From Isoetes taiwanensis (lineage: Eukaryota > Streptophyta > Lycopodiopsida > Isoetales > Isoetaceae), in contig JAJEKV010000063.1 in NCBI GenBank assembly GCA_021234155.1, positions 6,941,710-7,005,709 on the forward strand: DNA of 64,000 nt, read 5' to 3'. Each line of letters opens with the position of its first letter. Position 1 is the first letter of the stretch. This document shows positions 12,145-23,300 of this stretch, one piece after another. Under the pieces are notes generated by a model that saw only the letters and a program-made list of their open reading frames with translations, was not told the DNA's origin and searched no databases. The position numbers and the translations under genes are program-made.

Positions 12145-12229
12145 TTAGTGATCTCATTATTGTCAGGGTTTTTCCTCGAAAACCCGAAAGGGCGAGGTTT
12201 TTTAATCCCGACCATAATGCATTCACTAA
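12145..12229 (+). mobile_element. Retroposon hairpin core, copy 3, without tail
   Basis: It contains the core GGGTTTTTCCTCGAAAACCC and GAGGTTTTTTAATCCC found at 340 and 8137. The flanks TTAGTGA...CATTAT and ATAATG...TCACTAA are complementary over about 19 of 23 positions. The conserved 3' part and TTCTA tail are absent. Confidence 0.5.
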
Positions 12230-13032
12230 CTTGCTTTCAATGTATCTGGTTATAAGGAGATGCCGAGAAGCATTATTCATTAGCATCCTTGTCTATATCT
12301 ACACGTAGTAGTTCTAGAAATAAATTTTATGTAGATTCCCCTAGATTCCTTTAGATATTATCTATATTCCCCTAGATTCCATTAGATCTAAGTACATTCC
12401 CTCCAAGATTCCGTTAAAGATCACATAGATTCTCAAAGACTTTACGAAGGTGCGCCTAAATTCTGCTAGATTTTCTAAGATTCTCTTAAGATTCCCATAG
12501 ATTCCCTAATTCTGTTGAGATTCCTCTAGATTCCCCAAGTTTCTATGTAGATTCTCCCAGATCCCCTTAGATTCTATGAAAGTCCTCTTAGATTCTTCAA
12601 GATTTTATGAAGATTCCTCTAGATTCTCAAAGGTTTTATGAAGATTCGCTTAGATTATTAAAGATTCTCTTGTGATTCCCATAGATTCCTCAAGATTCTA
12701 TAGAGATTCCTTTACATTCTTTAAGATGCTATGAAGATTCCCCTAGATTTTCTTAAATTCCCATAGATTCCATAAAATGCCAAGATTCCAAGAAGATTCT
12801 TAGTATTCGATCATATTCGCTTCAACTACGATGAAACCATATCAAAACACTACTCATTGGAAAGCTCTCGATGAGAGGAATTCAATGGCATACGCCCCAC
12901 CTTCATCCGACCCCTTTTCTGCAAGTTACGGGGCTTTGAAGATAATTACAAAAAAGAAGCTTCCTCGAAATTCCTTTCATAAATGTTGGTGCCACCTCAT
13001 TACTTTTTTTATTAAATGAGGATGCCACCTCA

Positions 13033-15348
13033 ACTCCTTTAATAAATAAATTGCAACTCAATAAAAAAACTTAGTGGCCAGGATTTCTCCTCCCTCTTTT
13101 GATCCAAGGGCTGAGATTGGCTACACCAAAAAGCACTTTTAGGGACCTTCCTTGCACCTTCCTTAAAAAATCAAGGGCTATGATTTTACCTTCCCCCCTT
13201 GATCCGACGGTCTAGGGGCATGGTGCATGCCCCATGCATGGCCCCATGTAGATCCTAAGGCCGTAGCTGTGCCACCTCATTGGCCCACAAATAGACGGCC
13301 TAGATTGATTTGAATATGTAAACAATCCATGGGTACATCGTTTCCCATGGACACATAGAATGGGAGGGCTCAATCTTATGATTGAACGTACTTGCATCTT
13401 AGGGATTGAAGGGCCATCGAATTGACCAAATAGAGTTCACTCCGGCAATGTCCGAAGCGAATGAACAGGAGGCCTTCAACATGCGAGACTGACGTGGTAG
13501 CTAACTACACCAATGAAGTGGAGCAAAACTATGGGAGCAATGCAACGACCAAGTCATCTCCAAATTACTTGACGCCGGCTCAATGGGTGGATGCGTTCTA
13601 GCCTTAGGTAAGGCGTGCGCATGTCACTTATAAGCTTTAATGTGTCTTATTAATAAGTTAAATATAGATCCTAATAACTGCATAGAATTTGCTGTACGTA
13701 TATATATATATATATAATAGAAAAATAAATTAAATAACAACGATAATGTGAGGTAGCATGTTAATTAATCCTTCGCAAGGATGCAATTCCTTCTAAGGAT
13801 AGCTATAGGACCTCGGGGTCCTTATAAATATAAATAGAAAATAGAATTCAGATATACTTAAGTGCATCTTAGGGATATACTTCCAAGGGTAATGCAGGAC
13901 CCAAGGAAGAGAATAAGAAGCACATCTAATTCTTGTGTATGATAATTAAAACCTTGTCTATGTAACAATAGGTCTAAATCAGGGTTACTGTTTAAATAAT
14001 CGCGATCTAAAAGTCGTTAAATATTGTAAAGCTTAAAGTAAATATAATTGTACTATTGGAAGCAATATATCCAATACTACCATAATGTTAATATAAAAAT
14101 ATTACCGTAAGGTAATTAATATAATTGCATGCATTAAGGGAAGTACAGCAGGATCATGCAGGGGTCCAAGACTGTAATGTTTACTTAAGACGTTAATGGA
14201 TGCTAGCCGACATGCAACAGTTAGTGGAGGAAGTACGAAGACATCCTCTAGCAGCAAGAGGCCGGCAGAAGAGCATAGAGACAAGCTCTGCATCGACAGG
14301 GTCAGATATGCAGATATGCTCAGCAAGGTCATCTCTGAAGTAATTGGCTCAGGCATGTCGATTTATGTCTAGATTAATTTCATGTGTAGTTAAGATTAAT
14401 CTACGCATGCAGCCTATGCTACGTATGGGTTGCATGCGTAATTACCGATGATGAGACCACTACGGTGACCTCTAGGACGTGGTGTAATGTCATTGTAGAC
14501 ATGACCGCGGTGCTGCTTGGATTACTTAGAAGTAGATTAAAAAATCTACTTCCGTCCCACGAAAGTAGATGACCTCGAGAGATAAGAGGTCATTCAGGAA
14601 TGCATTGATAGGAAATCACCTCTAGTCAATGCCTACAGGGAGGACCCTATCCTTCACGCCCAAATACGGGAAGGACCCTATCCTCCACGTCTCAGGCAAC
14701 TAAAGGTATAGGCATGAGCGGCATATAGGCATTATAGGGCGTTGTCTCCACGGCCACGATGGAAGAAGCATCCTCTTCCTATGCCGGGAGATTAGTCATG
14801 CATTCATGTAGATAGATGGGGTGGTTCCCTTACAACCAACTTTACATTAATATTCTAGCGTGATGTCGATCCAGGAGGCCAATGAGAACGAAGAACCGGC
14901 GGGGAGTCGCATCACGAGCACTTGTATAGATAGTTCTTGAGTAGTTGTGATTTCTACCATTGAAACTAATCGCTTAAATCTTGTGTAAGATAGTAAGTAT
15001 GTAATTATAGATATTGTAAAATTAATGCAGGATTTCAAGGTGCAAAGACTTGCAACACAAATTTTGTTATAACGTGTTGCAAGGGATGAAGAGTACCTTG
15101 GAAGTGTAAATTTTGTATGAAATTGATAAACTTTGATAAACTTAAATGTAGTAATTACCTTGCGTTGATTAAGTTATGAAGTGATAAGTTAATTGGATAA
15201 TGAAATAGTACAGTAATGTCTTAAACATTACCTTAGAGTAATTCTAATAATTGTGTAACTATAATAATAATTGTATGCATCAAGTTGATTGCAGGTTAGG
15301 AAGATCCCAAGGTGGGGAGACCCACGATGCTGCGGACAGCATCATTTC
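13033..15348. other. Non-coding stretch, probably retrotransposon internal remnant
   Basis: No domain-bearing ORF. A (TA)n run lies at 13699-13716. Because the right edge is a polypurine tract followed by an LTR, part of this stretch is likely the decayed 3' internal region of an LTR retrotransposon. Confidence 0.4.
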
Positions 15349-15363
15349 AAGGTGGGGAGAATG
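15349..15363 (+). promoter_or_regulatory. Polypurine tract
   Basis: AAGGTGGGGAGAATG directly precedes the LTR start TGACGTTCC. The related CAAGGTGGGGAGA also occurs at 15308. This is the usual second-strand primer position for Ty3/Gypsy-type elements. Confidence 0.65.
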
Positions 15364-16942
15364 TGACGTTCCAGCACAGTATACGGTCCCAGGACGTATA
15401 CTGTACTGCCTCGTCATGCGTACACGCCATCCCGACTGACGTGTACGCCGACGTGTAGCCAAGCAGGTAGCACCCTAGGGGGCAACTTGCAAGGTGTGTG
15501 CATTTATTAATGTGCACATTTACCCATGTGCACATTTATCCAAGTGTACACATTTACCCATGTGGACACTTCATGCCACCTAGTTATTAAAGGCAAGTGG
15601 GCCACACCCAATTATCCCACATGCTTAAAGGGATAATGGGAAACCCTAGCCCTAACCCTTTGTCTATATAGGTTAAGGAAAACCTAACTTGCTATTTTCG
15701 TTCATGCCATTTTAGGGCTCTGTTTTACTTGCTCCAGGAGTCAAACCCGCCTCCCAGACTCTGCCTGAGCGATCTAGCTCATTAGTTTCCCTTTCTAGCT
15801 TCATCTTCTAGCAGTTCAGCAGGATGGTCGAGTTCAGAGCAGGAGGAGCGAGCTAAGGATCAGGTATTTTGTCAATTTAATAGCCTAAATCGTCTTCCAG
15901 TCATCGAACCAGTAGGTTTAGCCTATTAAATTGCCCATAGCAGCCACTTAGATCCCCAGATACCAAGCTCTAACTAAAGAACCTAACTCTATGATATAGA
16001 TTAGATCTTGTTCTTTAGTTCTTCTGTGATATGTATGATGATGTATCTCTATGGACTCATTGTATTGGGAAGGGGGGTAGAGACCCTAAAGCCTGGTAGT
16101 TGATGCTCCTAGCTAGCCTCTTTAGCACACTGTAAATTCGGCCTGTGTACAAGAGCCACACCTGGTTGTGGGTGAAGGGGCCAGACTGGCTTATAAGGAG
16201 GTTCGTGTTCTGACTCTTGAACGATCCCTCCGGTGTGTAAGGTCTCTGGGGATCAGCGTGGACTAGGTCTAATGTCTTGCCAGCTGCGTGTGGGCAAGGC
16301 ATGGGCTCGACACCGTGGAGTGATGCGTCACTCTCCATTGGGTTCAAGTCGAATAGGGGGTGGCCCTCTAGTCACCTTGAGTCGGCATGTAGATCTCGGA
16401 GGGAGTGATCCCTACCGCCCCATCGAACCGGGGAGATGCAACCCGTGAATAGCCCCTTTGGCTATGCATCCCGAGACTCTGGCCAGTCCCAACACTTTTC
16501 AACCTACTCTGCAAAGTGTGCACAGGAGGGACGGATGGAGTGGACTACCCTAAGCCATGTTCTTATGCCAGCCAAATCCATTGCCATGAATTCTGTCTGC
16601 AATGAACTCTGGAGACCCAAGCCGTCAGTCATCCCCTTTGAGTCTAAGCCTTGGGTAGGATCCCATATGTGATGTACTGATCTTTGTCTATGCAGATATG
16701 TGATGAGCCATCCTTCGAGATGGTTATGTGATGTTGATGTCGTATACTGACATGTATATTTACGCTTCCGCAGCTAGGTAGGCCATGAGGGAGACAGGGT
16801 AAATGACCCCTTCATTCTTCCCACTGGAACTCACCAAGGTTGCAGTGATACGTGGAGGGCTCTGTATCAGTGTGGAGCTGGTATGGGGGATGAACTCCTG
16901 TTTGTATACGGTGAGTGCTCCATATATGAGTAGGGGACGTCA
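15364..16942 (+). mobile_element. LTR of a retrotransposon, 1579 bp
   Basis: It starts TGACGTTCC and ends GGGACGTCA, short inverted ends with the canonical TG...CA. It is bounded left by a polypurine tract and right, after 3 nt, by the initiator-Met PBS. An internal TATA (CTATATA at 15664) is followed by a plausible leader, giving the expected U3-R-U5 order. Telomere-like AAACCCTAGCCCTAACCC lies just upstream of the TATA, and a 17-18-bp tandem repeat sits at 15485-15580. I found no second LTR in the window. Ty3/Gypsy affiliation is probable from PBS and PPT but not proven. Confidence 0.75.
15485..15580. repeat. Short tandem repeat inside the LTR U3
   Basis: Four to five units of the type ATTTACCCATGTGCAC recur every 16-20 bp, upstream of the LTR TATA, where U3 enhancers commonly lie. 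Confidence 0.7.
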
Positions 16943-16945
16943 TAG

Positions 16946-16957
16946 TGGTATCAGAGC
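16946..16957 (+). promoter_or_regulatory. Primer-binding site for initiator Met tRNA
   Basis: TGGTATCAGAGC is complementary to the 3' end of plant initiator methionine tRNA and stands three bases after the LTR end. It marks the start of the internal region of an LTR retrotransposon, although no gag-pol follows. Confidence 0.85.
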
Positions 16958-17350
16958 AATGTTCTTGGAGACCAAGAGCAAAGCATTGGCCATGCTCCCA
17001 GTAGTACTAACTTGATAGGATTCTCAAACCTCGAAAAGTGGGAAATTTTTTTCTCATTTTTGTAGTATATGCTAAGCTAGTAATGATTAAGTTTAATTGG
17101 AACATAAAAAGACTAAAAACAGTTGAGCCAAATCTTTCTAAGGCAAGATTGTCTCACACGTCGCGCCAGAGCACAAACCTAAACTCTAGGTCTTGCCCTG
17201 GGCGCATCGTGCGAGACATTAGGTCAAAATCACCTTAATACTTGACGAATTTTAACAAGCTAACATGCTAGATTGAGTTTTAAGGTAAGAATTAGTTAGA
17301 TTAGTTAGAATTCTAAGAGTAACTTAGAATTTGACCTAAAATTGCCCAAA
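16958..17350. other. Leader-like non-coding stretch
   Basis: No ORF of note. A segment near 17150-17220 (TCTCACACGTCGCGCCAGAG and following) looks like the end of another element, but I cannot place it. Confidence 0.35.
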
Positions 17351-17360
17351 CTATAAATAG
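17351..17360 (+). promoter_or_regulatory. TATA box of the H3-like ORF
   Basis: CTATAAATAG lies 105 bp before the H3-like ATG and just upstream of a 13-base C run. It is a textbook plant TATA element. The link to the ORF is inferred from distance. Confidence 0.6.
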
Positions 17361-17455
17361 ACCTAGCCCCCCCCCCCCCTTCAGTTGTAGACTTCCTGTT
17401 TAGAAATTTGCTCCGCATTTCGAAGCGATTTTAGGGCGCCCGACCTCCGATCGAC

Positions 17456-17695
17456 ATGGCGTGCACCAAACAGACCGCTCGACTTCCTCGACAAGGCAAA
17501 ATAGCCAGAGGCCAAGGAGGCCGAAGAAAACAAGAAGAGGAGAGGACAGAACAAGAGCGGGAGGCCAAGGTTCAAGAAGCAGCAGAGCAGAAGCTGGTCC
17601 AACATTTTGAAGACTCAACAGCCTGCACGGTACACCCAAAAAGGGTAACCTCAATGAAGAAAGATATGCACTTGCGAAAGGAAAATGAACGTTGA
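17456..17695 (+). CDS. Miniature histone H3-like protein, 79 aa
   Basis: The ORF opens MACTKQTAR, which matches the histone H3 tail except R2 to C. After a Lys/Arg/Glu-rich middle it continues VQEAAEQKLVQHFEDS and HPKRVTSMKKDMHL. This is alignable with the H3 C-terminal helix region (QEA.EAYLVGLFEDT...HAKRVTIMPKDIQL). The stretch between the tail and the alpha2 helix, including alphaN, alpha1 and loop 1, is replaced by about 25 charged residues. K9 and the following ST are lost. There are no introns, and a TATA lies upstream. It sits between an LTR and a LINE-type ORF1, so it may be a captured, rapidly diverging H3 retrocopy or a retroelement-borne ORF. A working nucleosomal histone is unlikely with the fold missing. 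Confidence 0.75.
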   Translation: MACTKQTARLPRQGKIARGQGGRRKQEEERTEQEREAKVQEAAEQKLVQHFEDSTACTVHPKRVTSMKKDMHLRKENER

Positions 17696-18402
17696 GGCGC
17701 CTACTGCTCGCGCCTTTCCTCACCGACCCGAATTTCCGAGGATTTGCAAAGAATTCTACAGCCCTGATGGATGAGGCCTTGCTAGAGGCTGTTCTCCAGG
17801 GGTTGGGGTTCCCTCAAATTCCTTGGGATCATCAAGATTTGGTGTTGATAGTTGAAAATTTGATCAGATTAGCCTTTGAAACAGGATCCAGAGTTGGTTT
17901 TTGCAGAATTAGTTTTAATTTCTTCTATTTGTGCATCCTTTGCTTTGACAAGGAAGGATCCATAAGGGTTGCCATACACAATTCACAACCTTTCCTGAGC
18001 CTGGGAAACAATTTCGAAAGAAACCTCTTTCTTATGAGTTGTCCTGTGGATTTCGGGGTTGAGCCAATTTACCATTGGGCCACGTTCTTCGATATGGAAC
18101 CAGCAAGAACCATTCCACGAATTGATACAGTGGTTTGGAGGTTTTCTATGGCTAACTAGAATCCCTGTCAGTTTTTTGGGATTCTGTGCAGTGGTTCAGA
18201 GAATTTCAGTGAAAAGGCGTCCTTTGGCTTTCTTTCATTTCTTAGATTTTTTAAGATTTTTTAGGTCCTTTTCTGGTACTGTTCATCTTGTCCTCTCCTT
18301 GGGGTCTATGTTGAGGCTGCAGAAGGCCTTTCACACTTCTTCTTTCCAAGGCGCGCTCGTCTAATCCCGCTAATTTCTCTTCTCCGGTTCGCTCTTCTTG
18401 CC
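17696..18402 (+). other. Open stretch between the H3-like ORF and ORF1, function unknown
   Basis: A frame without ATG runs from about 17692 to 18159. It starts one base before the H3-like stop codon in another frame. Its opening RRLLLAPFLTDPNFRGFAKN looks protein-like but I recognise no family. The rest, 18160-18402, is likely the ORF1 leader. Confidence 0.35.
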
Positions 18403-20161
18403 ATGAAGCCGAAGGCCACCACAGAGAAACCAAAGGCGGGGAGTTCCTCTTCAACAAGGATTCCCTATGAGTATAAGGATACGGATCCCATTTTGGTGAT
18501 CAAATACTGGGATCAAATCTTTGTGCTCGATAGTAAGAAAGATCAAACATGGGTTAAGATGAAAGAACTTAAAGCTGCTTTCGATATTATCCGGGAACAA
18601 CAGGAAGCCGCTGCGGTTTGTATGGGGATACAAAAGGAGGGTCAGATTATAGTTTGCAGGTTGGAAATGCAGAGGCTGGAAAACCAGTATGCTGAGGGAA
18701 AGGCAAGTGACAGAGATCTTGTATGGCAGATGCTTCAGAAACTTCAGGAAATGGACCTTCTTCTCTACCAATTGATCAGGGTTAAATCGGGCCACTCCAA
18801 AGAGGACTGTTGCAGTCTTAAGAATCAGATTTTTAGAAGATCAATGACGGAAATGCTGCAAGCAGCAAAGGGTCTGGCTGAAGAATTAGAGGATTTGGGA
18901 TGGAAATCCAAGGCTTCTTTCAGGTTGGTCAAAATATGGGAGGAGGCAGATGACCATGTCATTGAAAACTTTCGGAGGGAGTTCAAAAACAAAAGGCCAA
19001 CTTTTGACAGTGACACTCTTAAGGATGTGGACATGGAGTATATAGCTTACCAGTACCCCCTTGAAGCGACTAATAAATGCGAGATACAGGATAGCAATGG
19101 CTATTTCCATCCGATTGAAGCGGGCAATTGTGAGTGTACCAACTGTAACATGCTATCAAGAAAGAACCTGGATAAGAATAGAACGAAAATCTCTGATCAA
19201 ATGGTGAAGTCCTCGGTTCCAGTTATGGGCAAATACGACAAGATCAATGGTAAATCTTATAAGAATGCTTTGCTTTCTAATCCTTCTGATTCTAGTACTG
19301 TTTCTAATAAGGAAATTGAGGACCTTCTTGATTTGGATGCTATTAATGATAATTCTGCTATTATTAGAAATTCTAAGCATGGTATTCTGATCCACTTCCC
19401 TCAAAAGTGCCCTTCTATCGGGGAGGTTAAGTATTGGATAACTAAATCTCAGGCCATCCCTATTCTGTCCATTCTTAAATTGGATCAAAAAACTTTCCAA
19501 ATCATATGTAGGGAGGAGAGGAATGTGAACCATATCCTTTCCAGAAAAATCCATTCTATTCTTGGTATGATGGTGTATCTGATGAAATGGGACCCGAATT
19601 ATGTTCTCGGGGATTTTTCGACAGTTGCAACTACCACATGGATCTCCAGTACTAATCTTCCTCCTGGTTTTTGGACTGTTTCTCATTTGAATGCCATTGC
19701 AAGTAAATTGGGAGAGGTCATCCAAATTTCCATCCCTCAAACCAGTACCCCGGCAGTGTGTATTCAGAAAAAAAATTCACTCCCCCTGGGTGGATAAAAT
19801 TCCCTGCAAAATTAGCAGCTCTAAATTTATTGATCTCCAAATATCCTACTCTAAAGAGCCTGTGGCTAATTTCCAGAGGGAGACAATAAACAATAAGGGT
19901 AAAGAGAAAGTCAAGGATAAAGTCCCTGATCAGAGGCATCAGGTCTGGAGACCCAAAAGCAGAATTGTAGAGGAAAAAGGGGAAGGAAGTGGTAGTAGCA
20001 AGGAAATTATGGTTATCCAGGACCCCACTCCTCCTTCTCTACCTATCCCCAATCTTCAGGGGATCGACCAAGAAGGTAGAATTATTGTGCAATTTTCTCC
20101 CAAGCTTCTTATTTGTATTGCAATGGTTCTCTTCTTATATAGAAGAGAACCATCATTCTAG
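18403..20161 (+). pseudogene. LINE-type ORF1 protein (DUF4283-like), one-base frameshift
   Basis: The first frame (18403-19797) has a charged N-terminal half and then a region like DUF4283, the RNA-binding N-terminal domain of plant L1-type ORF1: PSIGEVKYWITKSQAIPILS, then LMKWDPNYVLGDF and LPPGFWTVSHLNAIASKLGE. At 19770 an eight-A run ends the frame. Reading with seven A's continues in the second frame (19691-20161) through IPCKISSSKFIDLQISY, the expected continuation, and on to an acidic tail. The knuckle Cys residues usual in such proteins are not visible. No endonuclease or reverse transcriptase follows, because the sequence is cut at 20121 by a dispersed repeat. Expected role is nucleic-acid chaperone of a non-LTR retrotransposon. 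Confidence 0.7.
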
Positions 20162-20312
20162 GGAAAGGGACACCAGTTTTGGCGCTAGCTCTGCTTTTGG
20201 ATCCAAGCTTTCTTGGGCACAAGCCTGCTATAGCGTAGGCTTTCTTTGGCCTTTTCTCCCATAAAAGCCTTGTGTCTTCCTGCATTCCTCATCGGCGTTT
20301 CCTCTGAGTTGA
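20121..20312 (+). repeat. Dispersed ~195-bp repeat, copy 1
   Basis: The sequence is about 97% identical by eye to 63101-63312. It contains a perfect 12-bp stem ATGGTTCTCTTC/GAAGAGAACCAT with a 7-nt loop, and a second stem around AAGCCTGCTATAGCG. In this copy the left edge abuts the LINE ORF1. Confidence 0.85.
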
Positions 20313-23300
20313 ATCTTGTTGTTGTACGGAGTTTCTGGCTTTGGCTCCTCAGCTTCCTTCCATGCCTCTTCTCCTATCTCCTTATGCTTTGTATGGTTTG
20401 ATGTCTGATATAGCTCCGGGCCAGTTTAATCTCAGTGATGCTCTCTTGGCTATCTGTTTTCTTTTTTGCTATTGGCTTTGCCCGTTGATTTTCAGTCTAA
20501 GTTTCCTGATTGCTTTGCCCGTTGATTTTCAGTCTAAGTTTCCTGATTGCTTTGCCCGTTGATTTTTCTTCCAGTTCTTTGGGTGTTTGAGAATGATTAT
20601 GCTATGATTAACCCAATTTTGCTCCAGGTTCTTTGGCTTGGTAATCATTTATGCTTTTCTGCAGAGCTTTGTGACAGATAGGGGCCCCTGCAGGTTTCTT
20701 CTGCTCGATTGTTGCTTCTCTGTTTCTCAAGGTTTATTGTGATGGATCTTTTTGCATTCGATCTAAGAGGTTTCCAGATCTATACAGGTCTGGACACGCC
20801 ATTCTTGGAGTCCGAAGGATTCGATTTTGCACTGAAACCACTCCTCTTGGTATTGTGAACGACCTATCCACCGCTTTTTTATTTTCAAACTGATATGCTC
20901 GATTGGTCCAGGTTCTTTGAATCGTTCAAATGTTCATCAAGGTATTCAAAAACCCCATCAATTCCCTTGTAAACAAGCCTGATTAGGGTCCTTTTCGGTG
21001 GCTATGGTGGTCGCCGTTTTGTTTCATGTTTTATTGAAGGGATACCGGGAAATGGTATCTCCGGACCCAATTAGATAAATTATTTGTTTGTTTTTTAATT
21101 GGCTCTTCGCTTTGTGACTAACACATGTGGTTTGTAACTGTGATTGTTGGTTCGATTCTTCCCAAGCCGTATAGCTATATAATTTTTCCCATCAATCCCT
21201 TGTTTTTTCGAGGTCATGTATGGGTCAGGTTGGGATATGTGCCCCCGTTTATTATATTCGTTGCAACGTCAATTTTCTTGTTTGATGGTCCTCCTTATCT
21301 ATATTTTTTTGCCCATCAATCCCTTGTTTTTTCGAGGTCATGTATGGGTCCGGTTGGGATGTGTGCCCTCGTTTATTAAAATTCGTTGCGATGTCAATTT
21401 TCTTGTTTGATGGTTCTCCTTTGTTCAATTGTCGTTGATGTGCATGGGCTTTGTGGCTAGCACGTATGGTTTATAACTTTTGATTGTTGGTTCGACTCCC
21501 TCCAATGGCCATATAGCTATATATTTTTTGCCCATCAATCCCTTGTTTTTTCGAGGTCGCGTATGGATCGGGTTGGGATGTGTGCCCCCATTTTATTAAA
21601 TTCGTTGCGATGTCAATTTTCTTGTTTGATGGTCCGTCTTTGTTCAGTTGTCCTTGATGTGCATGAGCTTGGAGTCTAGGGTCAGTCTGGAGTCTTGCAC
21701 TATCAATTCCTTGGATGTCGGGTGCTTGTGTGGGTCGTGTTAAGATACATTGCTTAGGCTTCGTTGTTAAGTTTGTAGTTGGTAGATAAAAGGTAGGTCT
21801 TTTATAGCGTAGTGTTTTTTTGTTGCTCTTCTTGTTTTATGTTCGTAGGATTGGTTTGTTGGCCTAGGGTCTTACTCCATCAATCCCTTGTTTTGCTGAA
21901 TCTTCATAGGCTGTTTATGATGTGTGTCCCTCCAATTCGTGTTATTTAAACATGTCATCTTGTTTTTTGGAAAGAAGTTCTTGTTTTCAGTTTGTCCTTT
22001 TATTTATCTAAAGTTGGATTCCAAGGTTTTGGGTCTAGGGTCCGGTCAATTGTGCCCCCTTTTTCTAACATTAAACCTTTTTGTTATTCACATTATAATA
22101 AGAGATCCTTGTGCATCATATTATTAAACATTAATAACCCAAGGTCCTGGTGCATATTGTTGGACATTAATAACAAAAGGTCCTCGTGCATAGGTTGGTT
22201 GTGCCTGGGTTGAGTTTGGTCTGTCTAGTCGACGCCTCATCTTTCCCTTGTTGTTTTGACGCCCATTGTGCCCTTTTCTTTTGGTTATAAACATTAAATC
22301 TTTTTTGTTATAGACATTGTATTAAGGGGTATTTGTGCATAATATTATTAAATATTAATAACTAGAGGTCCTCGTGCATATTATTAAACATTACTAACTC
22401 AAAGGTCTTGGTGCATACGTTGCTTGTGCCTGGGTCCATTGTGCCCTATTCCCCCTTCCCCCTCCCCGAGAACTTTTTCTTGTTTGTGGTGTCTTTTTTC
22501 TGTTGGTTGCCTTGGATGTGCTTGAGCTTGGAGTCTAGAGTCGGTCCTTGTTTTGCTCTGTTGCTTCCTTGGTTGTTTGGTTCTTGCATGGGTCGTGTTA
22601 GGTTCGCTGCATAGGATTTTTTGGTTGGTTTCTGGCTTTTTGCTTGTTTGGTCGGTGTGCTGCTTGGATATATGATGCATTGTCGTCTAGGAGGTTTCCT
22701 TCATTGGGTTTCGTCCTCTAGGTCAATCTTTAGCTTGTTAGGTAGTTCTCATATTGTTGTTCTCCCTTTAATGATCTGCGCTTTCTTTGTTCGTTCTTTC
22801 AGCTTTTTGGGTTAGTCGATTTATGGTGTCCATCCTCATTGTCTCTATTTTGTGGTATCTAGATTAACCATCCGTGTCAAATCCTTATTTGGCTTTCTTA
22901 CTTGCGTGTATTTGTAAATGTATAAATTATGAGTCATTGCTCATTTTTGCGGAGTCGTCTGGTTCTTTTCTTGGGTCAGTTTGCATTTAGCTTTGTATAA
23001 TTGTCATGGTTGTATGCTTCCTTGGATGGCCTATCTATCTTCTTGTCGCCTATCTTATTTCTTATTTACTTTCATTTACAATTGACTAGTCCTTCTAGTT
23101 TTGGGTGGTGATTGGCGTGTTTGATTTAATATGTTCATCCTAGTGATAATTTCTCCCTTTGATGATCTATTTTATGTTCTTTTGTTTTCTCTTTCGGATT
23201 TGAAGGTTTGAAACCCCGTCTTGTTTTGTAGGTTACATAGTGGGTACAAGTAGGGTTGTTAGATGGTGGTTGTCAGGTTCTCTTGGGCATAGTTCAACAA

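Larger units (their letters stand above)
10521..12319. mobile_element. 1.8-kb composite insertion in the AGATTC block
   Basis: The uninterrupted site in copy 1 (near 9488) defines the borders. The insert begins TGGCGTTTTCCTTCG and ends CACGTAGTAGTTCTAGAAA. The opening ~175 bp is repeated at 11550-11722, and the closing ~38 bp is repeated at 11510-11549. It is thus two head-to-tail units (about 1.03 and 0.77 kb) with different middles. The opening carries the inverted pair GTTTTCCTTC/GAAGGAAAAC and the palindrome GTTCTAGAAC. No transposase is present. A 2-bp AT overlap is the only candidate TSD. Class unknown. Confidence 0.7.
10203..13032. repeat. AGATTC-rich block, copy 2, split by an insertion
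   Basis: The left part (10203-10520) matches 9156-9488 and the right part (12320-13032) matches 9488-10199, ending in the same GATGCCACCTCA. The break falls at the ATTATATATAAATTTT site that is intact in copy 1. Confidence 0.85.

Noticed and set aside
10521-12319. Helitron
   Set aside because: The right end has CTAG after a small CTACACGTAG hairpin, but the left end lacks TC at the A/T site and no Rep/helicase is present.
19765-19800. Programmed -1 frameshift in the LINE ORF1
   Set aside because: The frame change needed is +1 (one base skipped), which the A run explains as an extra base rather than a -1 slip.
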